In this document: one piece after another, positions 57,741 through 64,000 of the stretch | How the letters are laid out: the number at the start of each line of letters is the position of its first letter | Numbering within the stretch: position 1 is the stretch's first letter | Origin: Pholiota molesta | Lineage: Eukaryota; Basidiomycota; Agaricomycetes; Agaricales; Strophariaceae | NCBI GenBank assembly: GCA_014925825.1 | Contig: JACGCK010000047.1 | Coordinates: 1-64,000, forward strand | Direction of reading: 5' to 3' | DNA: 64,000 nucleotides | Notes under the pieces: model-generated | Told to the model about the DNA's origin: nothing | Seen by the model: the letters and a program-made list of their open reading frames with translations, nothing else | Databases searched by the model: none | Program-made: the position numbers and the translations under genes

Positions 57741-59998
57741 AATAAATTTACGCGCTAGATTGGGTTAAGGATCTCGATTGATTGTACTCTATTGTACTGA
57801 AGCCATATTCAAGGGTTTACAATGCGTAATATGACTTTGGTAAATGAGGGCACAAAAGATGTCACTCGCAGGTCCTCACAGGGTCTTGTTCGCCTATATT
57901 GCAAGAGAGATCGAAGTACGATAAAGCACGGGATAGGAGAGAATGAAGCTTAAATCCAGGGTTTCAATTCGAGCAGAGCATACAGGTTATACGCAGTCAG
58001 GAAAACTTTGTTACAAATATACAACAAAGAGTACGGTAGAGAAGGTCATTGAGTCGCTCAAGCTGGCCGGCGCCTTGACGCGAGCCATTTCTCGAGTATA
58101 ACCAACAACCAATACCTGGGTTATTTCGCGGTCTATCTATACCCATGAGCCCCGAGTGACGCGCAATTACAAAACGAAATGCAGCACAACAAGGCAGACA
58201 GTCGCAGTCAACAGTAGATCCCCGATGGACGACATCAACGCCGATTCAAAGCAACTACGGTTCCCAGAACAACCGCCGATAATCTCTCGCAGATAGGGCC
58301 GAAGGGTAATGATGATTGTATGGGAGTGAAACTCTCATTACAAGCGGGCGCCGCGACAGGCAGGAGTGTACCACGTCGGAAAGCATAGTTCAAATGCCAC
58401 GGAGAAGACCGCCATAAAATCGAAGGAGTCAACCGAAATTTCGTAGCTAGGTCGTGTCGTTCCCGACTAGCGAGCTTGTTCATGTCCAGATAGCCACAAA
58501 TACGGAGCGCATTGCGCGTGCCCTTCTAGTGCCACGTGGAGGCAGACCAATACCTTCGATGTAGCGGCTGGCGCTCATCATACGTGAGATGACGCCTAGC
58601 TGACGCGAGAAGTTGTACGGGAAATTGGAGTAGCTCGAATTGTCGTGATCAGTACGCTCGAACGCAGGGGCATCAAGCGAGGGCGATGCGCAATGGGACT
58701 ACGAACATGATAACATCCAAGTCAGCATTAATTTGGCAAAACGTGGGGGAAGTCACATTAGATCGTCGAATTCGCCTGCCAGCAGCAGCCAACTAGGCCT
58801 GCCCCAGCATCCCATGGTCCCGCTCGAAAACGCTCGTCCGGATGCGACGGTCTGCGGCGCTCGTTATCGATGGGTGGATGATGCTAGTTGCGTGCGACGA
58901 TTGCGGTGAGATATAGGACGGAGACGGAGTTGGTGGTCCGTAGGCGAGTCTTGAGGCGGTGGTCGTGGCGTCGATGGTTCAGCTAAGGTCGGCTGCACGC
59001 GGAGAGTGGGTGAGAATTGACGATGGGCTAAGTCGGCCTCGGATGCTGGTATATGAGTGATTCTGTCGGCGTATGTGTTGTTTCCGTCTACTGTGAGATC
59101 GAAAGAAATGTTGTCTGAGTAAGTACATACTCACTATGACATGTATTTAAAAAACGTACTTGAGCAAACCACCTAGATATTCGCTGGCACGATACTTCTA
59201 TGACACTTTCATGACCTGCGTGACGTCCGTTTGGAGACCGTCTTTCTGCGTTGGGCTGGCGAGCTGGGTTCGCTGAGGAAGAGTTCCTGATACTCGTTTT
59301 CCGCGCAGCATCGCGTGGCCGGTTGTTAGAGGTCTGTGCGGGACGAAATGTATGATTCATCCGACAATCAGAGTATATAATACGGTGTCGTAGGCACTCT
59401 GTGCCCAAATAAACTAATGAAACGCTTTAATGTAAAAGTTTGTTTCCGAGCAGTACGGGATCACTTACTGTGAATTCATTTGCCAGCGACACATCGCTTC
59501 CCGCCGTGCCCCATTCGAATCTATACAAGATGACTTGAGCTAGATAGTATGATCTTGGGTGGCATTATCATAGAGTTGCGCTCTTTTTTGCGGTGCTAGT
59601 GCCATCGCGGCCATTCGAATTCTCGATGGCGAGGTGGCCCACGGAAGGGGTGGGAAGGACGATGCTTGGGGACCCAGAGGCGAGTGGTAGCCGCGTGCTG
59701 GTAGTAATGGTACGGATGTGAATGCGGCTGCAGATAAGGACAGACCGTGCACTACGAACAGAAACCCAGTGAGAACGATTGGAGGTGGTCGATGAAGAGA
59801 ACGAGCTGATGTTCCGTTCGCCGTTGGTTTGCTGTCGCGGCTTCCTCGGTCCGAAGACTCCATCACATGTCCATCGATTTTCCCGCTCACTTTCACGCCG
59901 ATGCCCGATATCATTCACAATCCGATAAAGCTCAAATCCATAACCTCATCTTCGACGCAAAAAAGTTCACAAAACACCATCTACTGTACACTGTACCC
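57741..59998. other. Between the two duplicated genes
   Basis: No gene is supported. Part of 58.8-59.1 kb matches 63.55-63.8 kb (CGAAAACGCTCGTCCGGATG versus CGAAAACACTCCGCCAGATG). A minus-strand frame ending at 59540 has one hydrophobic segment (VLTGFLFVVHGLSLSAAAF) but no recognisable family. Confidence 0.4.
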
Positions 59999-62099
59999 TC
60001 AACCTGGTACCTTTATTTTCTGTTCTAATGTCCTGCCATTTTTCATGTCCCAGCCTCCCCCGACTGGCTCTGGTGGTACCCGCAAATCCAATCCCTTGCC
60101 TTTTGCTGAACTTATTGCGGCTTCCCTCTGCTTGTAAGCCTTTGTCCATTTTTTCTCCGCCTTTTTGACCTTCTGCGGCCTATGGACGCTGGGGAATACC
60201 CTGACGAGCGTGTCCCTGTTTTTTTTCTCGGGTAGCTCGTCTTCGCCCAGCCGCACACAACGAATGCCGAGCCATGAGTTGGAGTCGTCCTCCTTGTTGG
60301 GAACAAGGGCGCTTTGGGATGGACCGTGAAGCTGCGGTGCGATGGACGCCCCATTGGCGGGCCAGACGCTCGAAGGCCCTGCTGAGGCTGCGATGACGGG
60401 CGGGATGGATGCATTGCCAATGGCGCTGGGCGGTTTCGGCGCTAAGCGTCTTTTCTTCAGAGTCTGTGCTAGCTCTGGATTGGCGGACGGCTCTGCGGGG
60501 TTGGCAATGGGCGGAGGGTATGGGTTACCGACGCGTCTCCTTGGTGGTGAGCGTGTCGATGGCCCTGACCCTTCTAAGTCGACGACGGCCGGAATGGGCG
60601 TACTGCCCATGGCGTTTGTTGTTTTTGGCGGTGGGCGTTTCGATTTCTTCTCTGGCTTTGCTGCGTCGCGTCTTGCTTGGGTCGATGATTCCGTCTTCGC
60701 CTTCTTTCTCCTATATTCAAACGGTCAGAACTACTTTACCGAGAGAGGTTGATCCCAAAATTTACCTTTGTTCCATTGTCGGTTGAGGATAGTTATTTTC
60801 AACGACGGTGTCATCGATGTCGGAATTCTTGCGTTTTCCGGCCATGGTGGCTGGATAAAGTTCTACTTTTTGACGTGTCAACCCTCTCTCGTTCGAGTGA
60901 GTTGACCGTTCCGGTCCTGTAAAAGGCCGTTCTTCTGCGGTTTGATCAGTACTGATGAGCCTATAATTGCAATAAATTGACTTACCTGCGATATTTTGGG
61001 AGTAGGAGGGGGGTATGCTCCCAAAATTGCTCGCCTGCTGTTGGTACCCGCGGTACATATTCGCCCCATTGTTGTTAGGGTAGGCGACCGCGGGAGGATA
61101 TGGAGCTTGAGTGAATGTGAGTCCGTACTCGAACAATGATTATATTTCATACACTCACCACCATTCGGCGGCGTGAAGGCCATCCCCTGGACCATGTGCC
61201 GATTGTCCTGCGCGAAGTCAAGGGCCGGCGCGATGTCATGGGCCGGCGCGATGTCATGGTAGGGGTAATATGGCGCAGTAGGATATGCTATTATAGCGGA
61301 GGTGAGTCCATACTCGAACGATCGCACTTATCGAATGAACTCACCGATGGGCGGGGCGCAGGCCGTCCCCATTTCCCGCGTATCCTGCGTGAAGCCAAAG
61401 GGCTGCGCGACGTTGTACGGCGCCGATCCTTTTCCATCAAGGAAGAAAGTCAGCCAAGTCCTCTCTACCCGTACGATGTTATCACAGACCTGTCCTTGAA
61501 GAACTGATATCTTGAAGATCGGGCCTGTGCTCTGTCAAAGGGAATGATAAGCAATAGATATCGTTTTTTCACTCAATCGCGTACCTGATAATGCCTGTGA
61601 ATCCTCGTAGAATATCGGCGTCGGTTCGACATGCATCGTCGGTCCACACCTCACAGGAATTGTCCCTTGCCTCACACATTGTTTGACGGCCTCGGGCAGC
61701 GGGGGATTTTCTATTCAGTGGTCAGTATCTGTGTGATCTGCCTCTATGAAAAGCACTTACGGTAAGGCGCTGGGTACACCTCCCTGAACCTCGCTTGCTG
61801 TTCTTCTGCTGAGAGCCAATTGCAATCAGTGGTACCGGAGGTGACTTCTGGTGTGCTGTATGGTGGGAGAGCTGTACCAAATCGTTAAACCATCGTCAAA
61901 TCTTGTAATCTGGCTTTCCAAAAGAACTAACGTACCTTGCGGGGGTGTTATCAAGCCTGAGCTTGAACTGCTGGACGATGAGGAGCTTCCTCCATCCCAA
62001 TTCGACAGCGCGGAGTAGCCTACATAGATATACATGTAAATCTTATCAAGCGGAAACAGACAAGATGTGCTTACTGCTTATGTTCGGTCCGTATGACAT
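59999..62099 (-). CDS. Orphan basic nuclear-like protein, paralogue B
   Basis: The start MSYGPNIS at 62099 is followed by exons encoding YSALSNWDGG with a run of Ser, LPPYSTPEVTSGTTDCNWLS, PPLPEAVKQCVRQGTIP, several short exons rich in Pro/Tyr, ERPFTGPERSTHSNERGLT, AGKRKNSDIDD, and a final long exon (RRDAAKPEKKSKRPPPKTTNAMGS... to the stop at 59999). The last exon has a ~100-residue Pro/Ala-rich insertion (PPVIAASAGPSS) absent from paralogue A, then EKKWTKAYKQREAAISSAKGKG and LRVPPEPVGGGWDM. Acceptor/donor pairs are present but exon borders in the 61.0-61.7 kb part are not all fixed. Function unknown. Confidence 0.5.
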
Positions 62100-64000
62100 T
62101 ATGCGTATATGGTGCTGTAGGTGCTTGATTTACTGGGATGATTTGAAGAGCGAATCGAAGGAGGGGAAAATAATGATTCCCCACATTGTTGCAACCTTTA
62201 TATGCCACACGTCTCGTGGCCACCCGTCCTCAACATGCTGTGCATGCGCACCCCCCACTGGGCCACTACTTCCTGCTTCGCGGCGTTTATGACTCGCGAT
62301 TGTGTGTCAAAAAAATTAATTGTCTCCTGTTGAGTCCCTTGCTTGGAACGCAAATAGCCAGAGGATTAAGATCAATCAGACATTTAGAAGTGCCTTTGAC
62401 AGATCGCGCGGCGCCTCATCTAAATCGGGGCCGGCGGATTCCCGGATCGCACCCTTGATAGTGAAAATACAAGGATTCTAGGCCTTTGTGGGTCAATTGG
62501 ATACGAGAAACGAGGCCAGGCAATAGGCGAAGCCGCGTTCTTTTTCAACATGGAGATAAGTAAAGTCTCCCACCTCCATTTCCGTGGAGGACGCGTTAAA
62601 CGTTCAATAATGCAAAACTAATCAAATTGTCTCTAGAACATGAAGTTTGATAATTAAAGAAAGCAGGCAAGATGAATGACATGCTTCCGCGGTGTATTGA
62701 TATGTGCATTCAGCGGTGCGAAAATGGCTGCTCTCCAAGGAAAAAGATGGCCTCTGGCCGTGCTCTGTCTGTGGCACAGCGGCCATACAATCCGTGTGGA
62801 TGGCGTACGTACTAGTACACAACGTTCCGGGCAGATCTTTAATCACAATTAGACTCGCAATGCCGAAATGCATTTCGTACGTGTCGTAAGCTGTCAATTG
62901 GACTCCCAATCTGATCCTCCAAAGAGCAATCCAAAATTGGAGCGTTGTACATTTTCGTTCACCCCCGGATAAAAGAATGGCATTGCGTGACTTTTTGAGC
63001 ATTGAATTGACTCTACACGACAAACCCACGCACGAATAGGGTTAAGTATCGCGAGCTAATTGAAGGAAGGAAGCCAAATCAAGGCGTTTAAGAACCATGA
63101 ACATGCATTGATAAATGAGGGCAGGGTCCCATTCGCCTGCATTGTAGTGCTCTATCATTATCTTATCTCCTCCAGATCTGCTCATAGAAATCTGAGGAAC
63201 CTCCACTACATATACCCTCAAAAACATGTGTTGGGATTCCTGAATGAACAGGGGCGATCAAATGAGTGACAATGGCGGGAGCCGTGTGCCACTAAAAGCC
63301 ATCATGCCGACCCTGACTTCGAAGTCTTTTTAATTCGACCTATCCTCCTTCTTGAACTTTCAGGTGACCGGTGAGCGCTTGGGCCCTGCATCCATTCGTA
63401 CTTGTGTAGAAGGGTCAACCAACGTCGGTTGCGCGCAGAGCTCTGCGAGAGTTGATGGTGCGTGATTTCGACCCCCAATTCTGGTCTGTGTGTACGGGAA
63501 TTATTGTGGCCAAAACGCGCGCGCGAAAGCTGGGGAATTTAGGAAACTTCCTCTGCCAGCAGCCAACTAGACCTCCTGCGGCGCCCACGGTCCCACTCGA
63601 AAACACTCCGCCAGATGTGGCTGTCCGTGGTGCTTATTTATCGATTGCTGGGCGGATAATGCCAATACGGCGCGACGATAGCGGTCAAATGTAAGGCGGA
63701 AACTGAGTTCGGGGGTCCGTAGTCGAGTCGTGAGGCAATCGTCGTTGCGTAGATGGTTCAACTGACGTCAGCTGCACGCAGAGACTCGGTGAGCACTATG
63801 ACTTTGAAATGCTTGTCTTTGGGTAACTCTGTTGGCATATGTGCTGTATCTACTGAATACCGAGACGTTGTGTAAGAGGTCTCATCGAGTATGTACCCGA
63901 AAACGCGCCTCCGTCCTACGATATCTCCAATCTATAACAACTTCAATCAGCCCCTCCGTAAGAACTATGATGAAAACACGAACGCACCTTGAAGAGCCCG
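62100..64000. other. Right end, upstream region of paralogue B; no supported gene
   Basis: Matches to copy A are at 62150-62310, 62695-62925 and 63895-64000. The short frames are unrecognised. Confidence 0.4.

Larger units (their letters stand above)
58500..64000. repeat. Segmental duplication, copy B (runs off the window)
   Basis: Counterpart of copy A. The last ~105 bp of the window repeat the left edge of copy A (ACGCGCCTCCGTCCTAC...), which suggests a further unit may follow beyond the window. Confidence 0.7.

Overview
The window looks like nuclear DNA of a filamentous basidiomycete, most likely an agaricomycete. Genes are split by many 50-80 bp GT-AG introns. They include a heterotrimeric G-protein alpha subunit and a secreted fungal peroxidase-like enzyme, set among Ty3/gypsy, MULE-like, Helitron and hAT-like transposable elements. 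No bacterial operon, CRISPR array, rRNA or tRNA was found. Exon structures were derived by reading splice sites and checking codon phase by hand. They are strong where a family can be recognised and weaker for the orphan genes.

Layout. 1-3.4 kb: a minus-strand Ty3/gypsy remnant with gag and protease but no reverse transcriptase. 4.1-5.6 kb: a GC-rich non-coding repeat. 6.0-11.3 kb: an unassigned ORF and a large minus-strand gene joining a GCM-like zinc domain, a MULE-type transposase core and a USP-like cysteine protease tail. 11.5-13.7 kb: AGCGTG minisatellite and AT-rich DNA. 13.7-14.7 kb: a non-autonomous hAT-like element with a perfect 8-bp target duplication. 15.2-19.9 kb: a composite element bounded by about 430-bp near-identical inverted repeats and filled with GC-rich repeats and hairpins. 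20.8-29.6 kb: a truncated GC-rich exon, then a run of small multi-exon orphan genes on both strands (nucleotidyltransferase-like, F-box-like and several unknowns). 29.9-40.8 kb: a Helitron Rep/helicase gene of eight exon segments, about 2,080 residues once joined, broken by a 4.25-kb giant palindrome flanked by a 7-bp target duplication. 42.4-45.5 kb: a 1,014-residue orphan protein preceded by two families of palindromic motifs.

46.7-49.5 kb: a complete seven-exon G-alpha gene (353 aa) with unusual switch residues and a 1.2-kb hAT-like element inside one intron. 50.2-52.4 kb: an eight-exon secreted plant-peroxidase-like gene (578 aa). 53.4-64.0 kb: two diverged segmental copies, each with a minus-strand multi-exon gene for a basic nuclear-looking protein of unknown function.

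The G-alpha and peroxidase genes look like ordinary host genes. Most of the rest is mobile DNA or lineage-specific genes that appear to travel with it. The most striking structures are the giant palindrome in the Helitron, the co-varying hairpins shared by the GC-rich repeats, and the gene-dense island around the Helitron.
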